Positions 16,618-25,245 of a stretch of 64,000 bases of DNA are shown here, piece by piece (the stretch's first letter is position 1; each line of letters starts with the position of its first letter). The translations under genes and the position numbers were made by a program. The stretch is from Alkaliphilus metalliredigens QYMF (GTDB lineage: Bacteria > Bacillota > Clostridia > Peptostreptococcales > Natronincolaceae). The stretch lies in assembly GCF_000016985.1 (NCBI RefSeq), contig NC_009633.1, forward strand, positions 4,445,539 to 4,509,538, read 5' to 3'. The notes below the pieces were generated by a model. It ran no database searches. It was not told where the DNA came from and saw only the letters and a list, made by a program, of their open reading frames with translations.

Positions 16618-18209
16618 TACTGACTTATTATAGGTAAGTATATGGTAAAAGTTGTTCCAACTCCTTCTTCTGACTGAAAATCAATTCGTCCTCCATGGAC
16701 GCGAATAATTTCATAACTTACACTCAATCCCAACCCTGTTCCATTCTCCTTAGTTGTCATATACGGAGTGCCTATGTATTTACTAAACTTGTGGGGAATT
16801 CCTTCACCCGTATCTTGTATCACAGTCACAACTTCTTCTCCCTTTAGGAATACCTCAACCATTAGCTTCCCATTTTGCTCCATGGCCTCAATTCCATTTT
16901 TAATAATATTCATTAATACTTGTTTTATCCGTTGTATATCTGCTTGTATTTTTGAGGTGTTTTGATAAGAACGATTAACTGAAATTCCTTTTTTATCTGC
17001 CTCATGCTTTAATACCGACAAAACTTCTTCAACTAAATTAGTCATCTCACAAGGAGTCATTTGAGGGTCTCCTCGTCTTCCTAATACCAGGAACTCTTCT
17101 ACAATTGAGGAAGCACGATCCATTTCTTCGCACATCAGATCGATGAGATCCTCATCTATTGGCTTGCCAATCTTATACCGCTGTAGCTGCAGATACCCCT
17201 TTACAACAGTCAGCGGATTCTTAATTTCATGGGCGATTCCAGTAGCAATTTGCCCTAAAGCTGCGTACTTTTCTGTATTAATTGCCTGAATGACACTTTC
17301 TTTTCTCTGAATTTCTTTATATAGATAATACAACTGAAATAAAACAATATAAATAATAATTAAAATAATTCCCTTTCGTAGCGCCATATTAGCCGCTACC
17401 CTGGATAAATTCACACTAGGCTGTACTAATAATACCGCCCTTCTATTATGATAAATCGGCACATATGTAAATACCTTTTTCTCGTTATCAAGGAAAGATC
17501 GTTCTTCTAAGTACCCTCTTTCACCACTGTACAACATTGGGAAACTATTCTCTACAAATTTCCGTTCCTCCTCGTGGGAGATTATTGTATGTGGATGATA
17601 GACAGAACGTTGATTTTCATCGACTACAATAAAGTATTTATTTTCTTCTAATATATAATTCTGCATATCCGCCCTGAACTGTTCTAAGTCTACATAGGCG
17701 ATTAAAAGGCGCTTTTCACTTTCATATTGTCTTACTATTGGCGCTGAGATTGCAAATGTGGACTTATTCATTTCATTGATGTAAAAAGAACTTGTCATAT
17801 CAGTTTCACTTGATAATAATCCTTGAAGTTCTTTGGCGCCCATTAACTCAACTGGTTGTCCATAGTCCTGTTGATTACTACTTATAATACTTCGTCCTTC
17901 TTCATCTACAATAATCAAAGTATTAAACAAGCGATGCTCTTTATCTACTTCATTGTCTAAAATTCCCGTCAAAACTGGTATATCTAAAGAGGTCATTGCT
18001 GGTTGTTCAGCTAACATTTGAACATAGCATCTCAATTTTTCAAAATAAAGTTCTACGTAATATCCAATGTTTTGTGTTTCTTTTAAATTCTCCTCAATCA
18101 TACGACTTCGTGTATCACTATAATCAAAATACAGGCTCACGATACTAGTAAAGATGATGATAATTATAATTGCAACTCCTAATCGTCTTTGTAGGCCATT
18201 TTTAATCAT
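16617..18209 (-). CDS. orphan sensor histidine kinase, sporulation-kinase-like
   Basis: A 530-residue membrane kinase. TM1 lies at about 12-27, an extracellular Cache-like sensor at 28-280, TM2 at about 281-297, then a HisKA domain with phospho-acceptor His327 in GIAHEIKNPLT. The HATPase_c domain follows, with N box (NIIKNGIEAM), G1 (DTGEGIP) and G2 (GTGLGL). The start is the ATG at 18209, preceded by AAAGGATGG; a longer frame exists but places that site inside. No response regulator is adjacent. In Clostridia such orphan kinases commonly feed Spo0A or CheY-like regulators; that is inference. The ligand is unknown. Confidence 0.9.
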   Translation of the reverse strand: MIKNGLQRRLGVAIIIIIIFTSIVSLYFDYSDTRSRMIEENLKETQNIGYYVELYFEKLRCYVQMLAEQPAMTSLDIPVLTGILDNEVDKEHRLFNTLIIVDEEGRSIISSNQQDYGQPVELMGAKELQGLLSSETDMTSSFYINEMNKSTFAISAPIVRQYESEKRLLIAYVDLEQFRADMQNYILEENKYFIVVDENQRSVYHPHTIISHEEERKFVENSFPMLYSGERGYLEERSFLDNEKKVFTYVPIYHNRRAVLLVQPSVNLSRVAANMALRKGIILIIIYIVLFQLYYLYKEIQRKESVIQAINTEKYAALGQIATGIAHEIKNPLTVVKGYLQLQRYKIGKPIDEDLIDLMCEEMDRASSIVEEFLVLGRRGDPQMTPCEMTNLVEEVLSVLKHEADKKGISVNRSYQNTSKIQADIQRIKQVLMNIIKNGIEAMEQNGKLMVEVFLKGEEVVTVIQDTGEGIPHKFSKYIGTPYMTTKENGTGLGLSVSYEIIRVHGGRIDFQSEEGVGTTFTIYLPIISQ

Positions 18210-18368
18210 AAACCATCCTTTACCCCTTCCCTGCAAATTTAATTGTATATATAATTTTGTATACTATATTCTACAATGTTATTCAATTCCCTCCTTTTTT
18301 CTACAAATCATTAGTGCCTATGGCCTATAAAATAGGTGAATTTGACGTATAAAATAGATAAATCAATA

Positions 18369-18397
18369 TTGCAAATTTTCAATCTCACAGTTATAAT
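18369..18397 (+). promoter_or_regulatory. folT promoter
   Basis: TTGCAA (18369-18374), 17-base spacer, TATAAT (18392-18397). Transcription would begin a few bases before the THF aptamer. Confidence 0.8.
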
Positions 18398-18407
18398 GGT
18401 ATATGAA

Positions 18408-18500
18408 GGCAGAGTAGGTGTTATGCGTTAAGTGTTAGGGGATGGGAAGTTGCTCCTAAACGAAGAACTCATTTCGCGATATAACACCGCGTCCACTGTC
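18408..18500 (+). ncRNA. tetrahydrofolate (THF) riboswitch
   Basis: Shows the conserved THF aptamer landmarks in order: GAGTAGG, GCGTTAAGTG, GGGATGGGA, ACGAA and a 3' CGCG. The stems are P1 GGCAG/CTGTC, P2 GGTGTTAT/ATAACACC and P3 TTAGG/CCTAA. It lies between a sigma-A promoter and a folate transporter gene, as is usual for this class, which lowers expression when folate is plentiful. No clear intrinsic terminator follows, so control probably acts on the AAGGAGGTG ribosome site of folT. Confidence 0.93.
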
Positions 18501-18586
18501 ACAGTCGAGGGAAGCTACTTTTTCGATACATTAATTTCTCTTACATGTGGCGCTATGTCTAACATTAAGAGAAAGGAGGTGTCCTA

Positions 18587-19150
18587 ATGGAAAGCTCTTT
18601 TAAATTATCAAAAGAAAGAATTAGGACCCACAATAAATTATCTACTAAAAATTTGGTACTGGCTTCAATCTTCGTCTCAATGAACATCGTACTGACTCGC
18701 CTAGGAGCCATTATGCTCTTCGGTGGAACGGTTCGATTTAGCTTTGGAAACATTCCACTGATTCTTTCAGGTATGATGTTGGGACCTGTAGCTGGCCTAA
18801 TGGTTGGTGCTGTCAGTGATTTATTAGGGTTCTTTATTAACTCCCATGGGGGTGCATTTCATCCAGGCTTCACATTAAGTGCAGCTTTGACTGGCATGAT
18901 TCCGGGGATGATTGTTATGTTAAGTCCTAAAAACAAATATTCTATGGTCAATGTAGTGGCTGCTAACTTAGCCGTTTTAGTTGTTATCTCCTTAGCCCTG
19001 AATACATTTTGGCTTTCGCAGCTTTATGGCAATGCATTCCTTGCCTTATTACCTACTCGAATTACAACCAGTTTGATTATTGCAGGAATCAACATTTTCC
19101 TAACAACTGCTTTAGTAAAGGGTTTGAAAAAGACCCCTGTTTTTAACTAG
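18587..19150 (+). CDS. folT: folate ECF transporter S component FolT
   Basis: A 187-residue, six-helix S component. After a basic N terminus come the LASIFVSMNIVLTRL first helix, the VRFSFGNIPLILSGMMLGP segment and GAVSDLLGFFINSHGG, all typical of folate/riboflavin-type ECF S components. The THF riboswitch upstream points to folate rather than another vitamin. It would work with an EcfA/A'/T energising module encoded elsewhere. Ribosome site AAGGAGGTG; terminator at 19177. Confidence 0.92.
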   Translation: MESSFKLSKERIRTHNKLSTKNLVLASIFVSMNIVLTRLGAIMLFGGTVRFSFGNIPLILSGMMLGPVAGLMVGAVSDLLGFFINSHGGAFHPGFTLSAALTGMIPGMIVMLSPKNKYSMVNVVAANLAVLVVISLALNTFWLSQLYGNAFLALLPTRITTSLIIAGINIFLTTALVKGLKKTPVFN

Positions 19151-19176
19151 AGTAAAAGTATATAATTTAAAATGCA

Positions 19177-19204
19177 AAGCTACTAGTCCGCTAGTAGCTT
19201 TTTT
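19177..19204 (+). terminator. terminator after folT
   Basis: Stem AAGCTACTAG/CTAGTAGCTT with TCCG loop and a T run. Confidence 0.9.
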
Positions 19205-19265
19205 ACACTTTAATCTCTGCGCAATTTCTTACGTTTTTCACTCTATCTACAAGGAGGTTCTACCT

Positions 19266-19865
19266 ATGATTAAAGTATTAGCCATAATGGGCAGTCCTAG
19301 AAGATTAAAAAATAATGACCGATTGCTTGATGAACTGCTTAAAGGGTTATCGGGCCCTCATACAATTATAGAAAAATATCATGCAGATCACTTAAATATT
19401 CAGTCTTGTAAAGCATGTGATGGATGTACCCGAAAAAAAGGCTGTGTATTAAAGGACGACATGATCAATCTATATGCAAAGTTTGATGAAGCAGATATTG
19501 TTATTATGACCTCTCCTTTATATTTCAATAGCGTTAGCGCCCAGTTGAAATCCGTCATAGACCGTTGTCAAGCGCTTTGGTCTAGCAAGTATGTCCTAAA
19601 GGATTCTATGATTGACCAAACTAAAAAGCGTCTTGGTTACTTCCTTTGTACCGCTGGCGTTCCCCAGAACGACTCACTCTTTAGCGCAGCTACACCGGTC
19701 ATGGATTTGTTTTTTAAATCTATCAACGCTGACTATTTAGGAAACTTATTCTTCTGTAATGTGGATGAACATCCAGTCTACGAAGATTCTGAAGCTTTAA
19801 CCCAAGCCTTCAGGACAGGGGAAAACTTGTTGCATATTGCTTTATCTCATCGTACCGCTAAATAA
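19266..19865 (+). CDS. NADPH-dependent FMN reductase / iron-sulfur flavoprotein family
   Basis: A 199-residue flavodoxin-fold protein. The phosphate-binding GSPR loop lies at 9-12, and SPLYFNSVSAQLKSVIDR is typical of NAD(P)H:FMN reductases. The four cysteines Cys48, Cys51, Cys54 and Cys60 give C-x2-C-x2-C-x5-C, as in archaeal and clostridial iron-sulfur flavoproteins that carry a 4Fe-4S cluster. It probably moves electrons between ferredoxin-like donors and flavin in the cytosol; the physiological partner is not evident. Strong AAGGAGG site; shares the terminator at 19863 with the convergent glutaredoxin. Confidence 0.85.
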   Translation: MIKVLAIMGSPRRLKNNDRLLDELLKGLSGPHTIIEKYHADHLNIQSCKACDGCTRKKGCVLKDDMINLYAKFDEADIVIMTSPLYFNSVSAQLKSVIDRCQALWSSKYVLKDSMIDQTKKRLGYFLCTAGVPQNDSLFSAATPVMDLFFKSINADYLGNLFFCNVDEHPVYEDSEALTQAFRTGENLLHIALSHRTAK

Positions 19866-19913
19866 GAAAGACTCATTATTGTGTTGTCCACAGTAATGAG
19901 TCTTTCTTATTTA
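19863..19913. terminator. bidirectional terminator
   Basis: Long stem AAGAAAGACTCATTA/TAATGAGTCTTTCTT between convergent genes, with T runs on both strands. Confidence 0.9.
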
Positions 19914-19914
19914 T

Positions 19915-20145
19915 TTATTTTAAAAGAGATTCAATTTTATCTTGATCAAAACCGACTATTGATTCTTCTCCAATCATGATAACAGGAACACCCATGAATC
20001 CTTTTTTCATTAATTCCTTTCTGGCAGCTGCATCCTCCGAAACATTTCTTTCTTCATAGTCAATTCCTTTTTCTTGAAAATATTCCTTAGCCGTATGACA
20101 ATACCCACACGTATTACTTGTATAAATGATTACATTTTTATTCAT
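19915..20145 (-). CDS. glutaredoxin
   Basis: A 76-residue thioredoxin-fold protein with active-site CGYC (Cys13, Cys16), cis-proline in GVPVIMIG and a C-terminal [11 protein letters not shown] helix. This short NrdH/YruB-like form is typical of anaerobes and reduces disulfides using thioredoxin reductase or glutathione-like thiols. It lies downstream of mutY on the same strand with a 57-base gap, so it could be cotranscribed. Confidence 0.9.
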   Translation of the reverse strand: MNKNVIIYTSNTCGYCHTAKEYFQEKGIDYEERNVSEDAAARKELMKKGFMGVPVIMIGEESIVGFDQDKIESLLK

Positions 20146-20202
20146 TAATATCCCTCCTAATTGCTTTTCACAACTATTTTACCCTTTTACTACAGATGCC
20201 AA

Positions 20203-21261
20203 TCAATCAAACTTATCAATTTTATCAATCACTTTTCGATAAACTATCGGGAAAGTTAATGTCTCTAATTGACCTATGGGGACCCACTGATATGGTTCTT
20301 TAACCCTAAGGTGATCATTGCTTCGTCCTTTAAATATGGACATCTGCCATCTTTGGTGGGTAAAAACATGCTTTTCTTTTCCTATATATTCAAGTTCCAC
20401 TACCACTTGACCAACTTCCTCTTGAAAGTCCTCCTGTATCACGGCTTTCTCATCTACCTTATGCATGAGATCAATAGTTGGTAATGCCCATAAACCGCCC
20501 AGAAGTCCCTTTTGTGGGTTTTGTTTTACTAAAATAGTTCCATTATACACCATCCATAATATGCCTTTATGATAGTTTTTCACCTTTGTTTTCTTAATTC
20601 GGATTGGTAGCGTTTCTTGTATATCCAAGTGATGGGCTTTGCATTGATTGTGAACCGGACACAACCTACATCTAGGTTTTTGGGGGACACATACTGTAGC
20701 TCCTAGCTCCATCAATGCCTCCGTAAAGTCTCCACCATTGTCTTGTGGCATAAGCTGAAATACAAGATCTGTCACTTCATTGACTACCTTTTTTTCCATA
20801 ATATCTTCTTGAATATTAAAGAGGCGACTCATTACCCGTAGAACATTACCATCAACCGCTGGCTCCTTTTGATTATATGCGATACTTAAAATAGCTCCGG
20901 CAGTATAGGGTCCAATTCCTGGTAGCTTGAGAAGTATCTTTTTATCCTTTGGCACATTGCCTTCATGTATCAAAACAATTTCATTGGCAGCACGATGGAG
21001 GTTTCTCCCTCTAGAATAATACCCTAATCCTTCCCAGGATTTCAGCACTTCCTCTTGAGATGCTCGTGCCAAGGTTTCTATTGTTGGAAATTTTTTCATA
21101 AAGTTTTGATAATAACTAATCACAGTCTCAACACGAGTTTGTTGAAGCATAATCTCCGATACCCAAATACAATAGGGGTCCTTTGTTTCTCTCCATGGCA
21201 TCCAGCGCTTCTCTTCCCGAAACCATTCTATTAATTGATAGGAAAAACTTTCCTCAGTCAT
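20203..21261 (-). CDS. mutY: A/G-specific adenine glycosylase MutY
   Basis: A 352-residue DNA repair enzyme that removes adenine mispaired with 8-oxoguanine. Visible parts are Glu36 in WVSEIMLQQT, the helix-hairpin-helix LPGIGPYTAGA (113-123) and catalytic Asp137 in VDGN. The 4Fe-4S ligands Cys191, Cys198, Cys201 and Cys207 follow (C-x6-C-x2-C-x5-C). A C-terminal NUDIX-like domain (about 230-350) reads 8-oxoguanine. Full length for the family. The glutaredoxin and peroxiredoxin nearby give an oxidative-stress context. Confidence 0.95.
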   Translation of the reverse strand: MTEESFSYQLIEWFREEKRWMPWRETKDPYCIWVSEIMLQQTRVETVISYYQNFMKKFPTIETLARASQEEVLKSWEGLGYYSRGRNLHRAANEIVLIHEGNVPKDKKILLKLPGIGPYTAGAILSIAYNQKEPAVDGNVLRVMSRLFNIQEDIMEKKVVNEVTDLVFQLMPQDNGGDFTEALMELGATVCVPQKPRCRLCPVHNQCKAHHLDIQETLPIRIKKTKVKNYHKGILWMVYNGTILVKQNPQKGLLGGLWALPTIDLMHKVDEKAVIQEDFQEEVGQVVVELEYIGKEKHVFTHQRWQMSIFKGRSNDHLRVKEPYQWVPIGQLETLTFPIVYRKVIDKIDKFD

Positions 21262-21288
21262 TTTTTCACTCCCTCAGAATAAACGAAC

Positions 21289-21329
21289 TAAGTGACCAAC
21301 ACAAAACATAGATTTCAATTATCTACTTA
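21289..21329 (-). repeat. hairpin element of the TAAGYGAC...ATAGAT family, copy 3
   Basis: Shares TAAGTGAC, CATAGATTT and TTATCTACTTA with 672-713 although the inner arms have diverged. It lies upstream of mutY, far from any stable RNA gene. Confidence 0.4.
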
Positions 21330-21439
21330 TGAATTAAGTCTCATTTCATCTTAACATAAGTATAAGACTCAATTCAGTTGTGCAAAATTTACCATAGATT
21401 CAGTTCCTAGCTTAGTACAAAGATGGCTTCTAAACAAGA

Positions 21440-21476
21440 AAAAAAGACTGGTTTCATGCACCAATCTTCTTTTCCT
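21440..21476 (-). terminator. terminator after the peroxiredoxin gene
   Basis: Minus-strand stem AAGATTGGT/ACCAGTCTT followed by a run of T. Confidence 0.75.
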
Positions 21477-21509
21477 GCTTATTAACCTAAATGACTCCTT
21501 TGCCTACCC

Positions 21510-22049
21510 TTATAGCATGTCTTCTCCTGGACTCCAATTAAAAGGACATAAACCACCAGATTGCAATCCTTGTAATACACGAAGTGTTTCCTCTACACTT
21601 CTACCTACATTCAAATCATGTACAACTGAATATCTTAAAATGCCTTCTGGGTCAATAATAAACAGACCTCTTAGGGCTATTCCTTCTTCTTCAATTAAAA
21701 TACCATAGTCACGGGCAACTTTCTGTGTCATATCTGATGCCAGTGGAAAAGATAGCTTTCCTAACCCGCCTTGGTCTTGGGCTGCATTGATCCAAGCCTT
21801 GTGAGAGTGCTCACTATCAGTACTGGCTCCTAAGACAGATGCGTTTAACCTACCAAAGTCAACTAGTCTTTCATTGATTCCTGTAATTTCAGTGGGACAA
21901 ACAAAAGTGAAGTCCAAAGGATAGAAAAACAATACTAACCATTGTCCTTTATAGTCATCTAGTGATACTTTTCCAAACTCCATGCCTTCCCCATCCACTG
22001 TTTTCATCTCAAAATATGGTGCCTTTAATCCAACCATTCTTTCTGCCAT
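21510..22049 (-). CDS. 2-Cys peroxiredoxin (AhpC/Prx)
   Basis: A 179-residue peroxidase with peroxidatic Cys51 in DFTFVCPTE and resolving Cys168 in GGLCPFNW, the typical 2-Cys arrangement. It reduces hydrogen peroxide and organic peroxides in the cytosol with thioredoxin or AhpF-type partners. The start is the ATG at 22049 because GAGGAGG lies 9 bases upstream; six extra codons before it are unlikely to be used. A PerR-like dyad lies about 100 bases upstream at 22145. Confidence 0.93.
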   Translation of the reverse strand: MAERMVGLKAPYFEMKTVDGEGMEFGKVSLDDYKGQWLVLFFYPLDFTFVCPTEITGINERLVDFGRLNASVLGASTDSEHSHKAWINAAQDQGGLGKLSFPLASDMTQKVARDYGILIEEEGIALRGLFIIDPEGILRYSVVHDLNVGRSVEETLRVLQGLQSGGLCPFNWSPGEDML

Positions 22050-22144
22050 ATATAAAAACCTCCTCATTAATTAATTACTTCCTCTTTTATATTCCCAGTG
22101 TTATTTTGTTTAAACACCTTTAAGTGAAATTTATTATTCTTTGA

Positions 22145-22159
22145 TAATAATAATTACTA
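22145..22159 (-). promoter_or_regulatory. PerR-box-like dyad upstream of the peroxiredoxin gene
   Basis: TAGTAATTATTATTA matches the Bacillus PerR consensus TTATAATNATTATAA at 11 of 14 positions with a perfect TAAT-N-ATTA core. In AT-rich DNA chance matches occur, so this is tentative. Confidence 0.35.
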
Positions 22160-22304
22160 TTATCTCACTTATGTTCCTCTCCAGCATAACAATTATGATT
22201 CTATTTATTTATGCATCTCTGCCCTTGTCCATTGACTTTATTCTTCTATTTTGTTACTCTAATGTAAAATAAAATAAGCTTGTATGAGTAAGGGGGAGAT
22301 TAAT

Positions 22305-22619
22305 TTGAATTACAAGTTGTTTTTTACAGCCTTCACCCTATTATTCATTGCAGAACTGGGGGATAAAACACAGTTGGCAGTCTTCACTTTATCTGCACAG
22401 CATAAACAGCCATGGCCTATTTTCTTCGGGGCTTCCTTGGCCCTTACATTGGTTACTTTTTTAGGAGCTTACTTTGGACATATTGTCACAAAGCATATAC
22501 CCGTTTTGGTGATTCAAACAGTATCGGGTCTACTTTTCCTAGGAATGGGGCTTCTTATTTTAAAAGACTCACTACCTTCCTTTATTGGCACTTATCTAAA
22601 GGGATTATTATTTCAATAA
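22305..22619 (+). CDS. half-size GDT1/TMEM165 (UPF0016) cation transporter
   Basis: About 104 residues with three membrane helices and one ELGDKTQ motif, the cation-binding signature of the UPF0016 family, whose members move Mn2+ or Ca2+. Most bacterial members have two such motifs in one chain; this one has one, so it must dimerise with itself or a partner elsewhere. I choose the TTG at 22305 because the ribosome site AAGGGGGAG lies 6 bases before it; the ATG at 22284 precedes that site. No second half is adjacent. Confidence 0.8.
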   Translation: MNYKLFFTAFTLLFIAELGDKTQLAVFTLSAQHKQPWPIFFGASLALTLVTFLGAYFGHIVTKHIPVLVIQTVSGLLFLGMGLLILKDSLPSFIGTYLKGLLFQ

Positions 22620-22761
22620 TAATCCCTCCAGTAAAACCCAGTATCTGCAAAACATCTAACTACAAATAAATAAAATTTAAATTTAATCAATCATCTTCTT
22701 TAAAACAAAAAACTTTGGGTATCATACAATATAATACGTATCTAAAGAGAGGAAGATGAAA

Positions 22762-23016
22762 ATGAAAAAAGTTGTTCTTTATACAAAGGATTTTTGTCCG
22801 TTTTGTCATCGTGCGCTGGATCTTTTGAAATCTAAAGAGGTTGAATTCACTAATGTAGATGTTACTCATGACTTAGAAACCTTTAAGACAGTGATCAAAC
22901 GAACTGGTTCTGATACAGTTCCTCAGATTTTTATTGATGATGAGTTTATTGGTGGCTGTGATGATCTTATTGCTCTAGATCAGGAAGATACATTAGATTC
23001 AAAGCTAGGATTATAA
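22762..23016 (+). CDS. glutaredoxin 3-like protein
   Basis: An 84-residue glutaredoxin with CPFC active site (Cys12, Cys15), TVPQIFIDDEFIGGCDDL (cis-Pro plus GG motif) as in GrxC. The GAGG ribosome site fits the ATG at 22762 better than the one at 22756. It precedes the NusG-II/Gx pair by 28 bases on the same strand and may head that operon. Confidence 0.9.
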   Translation: MKKVVLYTKDFCPFCHRALDLLKSKEVEFTNVDVTHDLETFKTVIKRTGSDTVPQIFIDDEFIGGCDDLIALDQEDTLDSKLGL

Positions 23017-23044
23017 TCATTAGCTTTTAAGTGAGGATTAGACA

Positions 23045-23428
23045 ATGAAAAAAGCAGATCTTTATATATTGTCTCTTATCGTGTTCGCCGCAGTAGGTAT
23101 GTATGGCTTTAATGAGATTTTTGTTTATCAGACAACCGATGGACAGGAGCTTACTGCTGTGATCGAAGCTAATAATGAATTGGTAAGAGAAATCAAATTA
23201 TCTGATGTAACTGAACCAGAGGTTTTTACAATTGAGCAACGGGGTTATGTTAATGAGATTTTCGTGGAACCAGGTAGAATCGCCATGGGCTATGCTAACT
23301 GCCCTGAGCCGGATCACTACCATAATAATTGGATCTCTCGACCTAATGAAATGCTCGTTTGTTTACCTAACTTTGTTGTCATTCGAATAAAAGGATCAGA
23401 TGCACTGGTTGATGGGGTGACACATTAA
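23045..23428 (+). CDS. NusG domain II-containing exported protein
   Basis: A 127-residue protein with an N-terminal membrane anchor (about 6-26) followed by a single NusG domain II-like beta domain (GYVNEIFVEPGRIAMGYANCPEPDHY...NEMLVCLPNFVVIRI). These proteins are extracytoplasmic and are usually encoded next to Gx transporters. The stop and the next start overlap by one base (TAATG), so translation is coupled. In Listeria a related pair (EetA/EetB) contributes to flavin-based extracellular electron transfer; applying that here is inference. Confidence 0.85.
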   Translation: MKKADLYILSLIVFAAVGMYGFNEIFVYQTTDGQELTAVIEANNELVREIKLSDVTEPEVFTIEQRGYVNEIFVEPGRIAMGYANCPEPDHYHNNWISRPNEMLVCLPNFVVIRIKGSDALVDGVTH

Positions 23429-23967
23429 TGAAAAGACAGAAAAAATTAGTTCTATTAGGATTATTAACAGCCCAGGCTTTAGCACTTTTTGTTGTTGAGA
23501 TGTATATTCCATTACCGATTCACATTCCTGGGATTAAGCTTGGCTTAGCTAATATCATTTCAATTGTGGCATTAATTCTCTTTGGCTATCGTGAAGCAAT
23601 TGCCATTGTTGTTCTTCGAACACTTTTAGGCTCTCTTTTTGCTGGTAACTTTAGTGTATTTTTTTTCAGCATCGCTGGAGGCATACTCAGCGCCTCAGCC
23701 ATGGCTATTCTTTTCAGATATTTGGGAACTCACTTTTCTATTTACAGCATCAGCGTCGTAGGCGCAGTTTTTCATAACATTGGGCAATTACTTGTGGCGG
23801 CAGCCATTATTTCCAACTTCTATATCTTTGCTTATTTACCACCCCTCTTAATATCTGGTGTGGTGACAGGTTATTTTATTGGCTGGACAGCAAAGTTTTT
23901 ACTTGAAATTCTACGTAAGCATGGTAAAACCTTGGGCATCGAAGCCTTTAATTATGATTTGAAGTAG
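23428..23967 (+). CDS. Gx transporter family membrane protein
   Basis: A 179-residue, roughly five- to six-helix protein. It has PGIKLGLANIISIVAL, FGYREAIAIVVLRTLLGSLFAG and the Gly-rich SIAGGILSAS segment of the Gx transporter family (also annotated heptaprenyl diphosphate synthase component I), an ECF-S-component-like fold. It is coupled to the NusG-II protein. A quinone- or flavin-related role is likely from the context; the substrate is not determined. Confidence 0.85.
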   Translation: MKRQKKLVLLGLLTAQALALFVVEMYIPLPIHIPGIKLGLANIISIVALILFGYREAIAIVVLRTLLGSLFAGNFSVFFFSIAGGILSASAMAILFRYLGTHFSIYSISVVGAVFHNIGQLLVAAAIISNFYIFAYLPPLLISGVVTGYFIGWTAKFLLEILRKHGKTLGIEAFNYDLK

Positions 23968-23975
23968 AATAAAAT

Positions 23976-24010
23976 AAAGAATCTCCTATTTAATTTGGAG
24001 ATTCTTTTCT
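23976..24010. terminator. bidirectional terminator
   Basis: Stem AAGAATCTCC/GGAGATTCTT between the convergent Gx and DUF4363 genes. Confidence 0.85.
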
Positions 24011-24390
24011 TATAATATATTTGTTATGTGTAGTCTGCTTTTTTCTTTGACGTGTTCGACTAGGGTTTTAAGATGTGCAAGTTCTCCAAGAGCGGTCTCT
24101 CTTTCTTCCAATGCAGCATACCGCCCTACCTTTGCTAATACAATGTCAATGGAATCAATTTCATAATGCTCTAAGAAAATTAGCCATCCTTTCTTTGTCT
24201 TTTCCCATTCTTTACTAAGCTCATTCAAGTTGTTCTGAGCTTCATTCCAATTTTCTTCTTCAATCGCTTCGTCTAATTGTTCTATCTGCTCAACAAGTTT
24301 TTGGGTGCTTTGTGAGATATATTCACTGAGCCAAATGGATCCAGCAAAAAATATAATTAATATGATAATTGTTATGACCACAACCTTCAT
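24010..24390 (-). CDS. DUF4363 membrane-anchored protein
   Basis: A 126-residue protein: one N-terminal membrane anchor (about 3-24) followed by an extracellular all-helical domain with repeated acidic and Trp-containing heptads (NWNEAQNNLNELSKEWEKTK). This fits DUF4363, commonly found beside YetF/DUF421 genes in Clostridia, exactly as here (32-base gap). Function unknown. Confidence 0.8.
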   Translation of the reverse strand: MKVVVITIIILIIFFAGSIWLSEYISQSTQKLVEQIEQLDEAIEEENWNEAQNNLNELSKEWEKTKKGWLIFLEHYEIDSIDIVLAKVGRYAALEERETALGELAHLKTLVEHVKEKSRLHITNIL

Positions 24391-24422
24391 TTCCGTCTTC
24401 TCCTTTTCTTAAACTTGACTCT

Positions 24423-25097
24423 TTACTTTGCTTTTTCCTGTGCATGAAAGTTTCCCTCAGAGGAAATAAAGGCAAAGAATACATTGTGCAGCCCTTTAAT
24501 TCCTTCGTTTTCTGTTTGCTTTAGTAGCCAACTCATATCATATCCGGCCCGTTTCAAATTATTCTGGTTCACTTTCCCATCTATGATTAATGTCACTGGT
24601 AACTCCTCCTGTTGTACGGCCACAGCTAGATCAGATGTGATCACACCCCTTTTATCTGGCTTTGGCATAATACTTAGTTGTCCATTGGTTTCTAAGATAG
24701 CATATTCCACATCACTCAAATTTAGATACTCCTTGGATCTTAACTGCTCTAATAAATCATTCACATTGATTCGCAATCTACGTAACTCCGATTGTACAAT
24801 CCGCCCCTTGTGAATTAGAATACTAGGTTTCCCACAAATCAACCCTCTGAACTTTGTACTTTTCAAAGATAGATATGAAATAATTACTTGTCCTGATAAA
24901 AGTGTTAAAATTGGGATCACCCCATTGATTAAAGGAACACTTGTATTTTCCATAGGCGTTGCCGCTAGGTCTGCAATCATAATAGTAATCACTAATTCAA
25001 AGGGTTGCATCTCAGCAATTTGCCCCTTTCCCATCATTCTCATGACAATTACAACAATCATATACAACACAAAGGCTCGAATGAATATAACAATCAT
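24423..25097 (-). CDS. DUF421 / YetF family membrane protein
   Basis: A 224-residue protein with three N-terminal helices (about 1-80), the conserved RMMGKGQIAEMQPFELVITI stretch, and a cytosolic YetF domain ending in DGKVNQNNLKRAGYD. YetF-family proteins of sporulating Firmicutes resemble YhcC/YkjA-like proteins and the SpoVA-associated 2Duf partners; the biochemical role is unknown. The ATG at 25097 is used because AGGAG lies 9 bases upstream. First gene of an operon with DUF4363. Confidence 0.85.
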   Translation of the reverse strand: MIVIFIRAFVLYMIVVIVMRMMGKGQIAEMQPFELVITIMIADLAATPMENTSVPLINGVIPILTLLSGQVIISYLSLKSTKFRGLICGKPSILIHKGRIVQSELRRLRINVNDLLEQLRSKEYLNLSDVEYAILETNGQLSIMPKPDKRGVITSDLAVAVQQEELPVTLIIDGKVNQNNLKRAGYDMSWLLKQTENEGIKGLHNVFFAFISSEGNFHAQEKAK

Positions 25098-25245
25098 TTT
25101 TTCCACTCCTAGTACAAATTTGCTTTTGTTATTATTCCCGTATCTATGTTTTCTATGAAAAAAAACCATCTAGTCAGCTTAACCTTTTTCGTATTGGGTA
25201 AGATAACAAGTAAGAAGTTTTACATATATAGGAAGGGTGATATTA

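Noticed and set aside
22621-22755. Second half of the GDT1 transporter downstream
   Set aside because: No frame with a second ExGD(K/R)(T/S) motif follows; sequence is AT-rich spacer.
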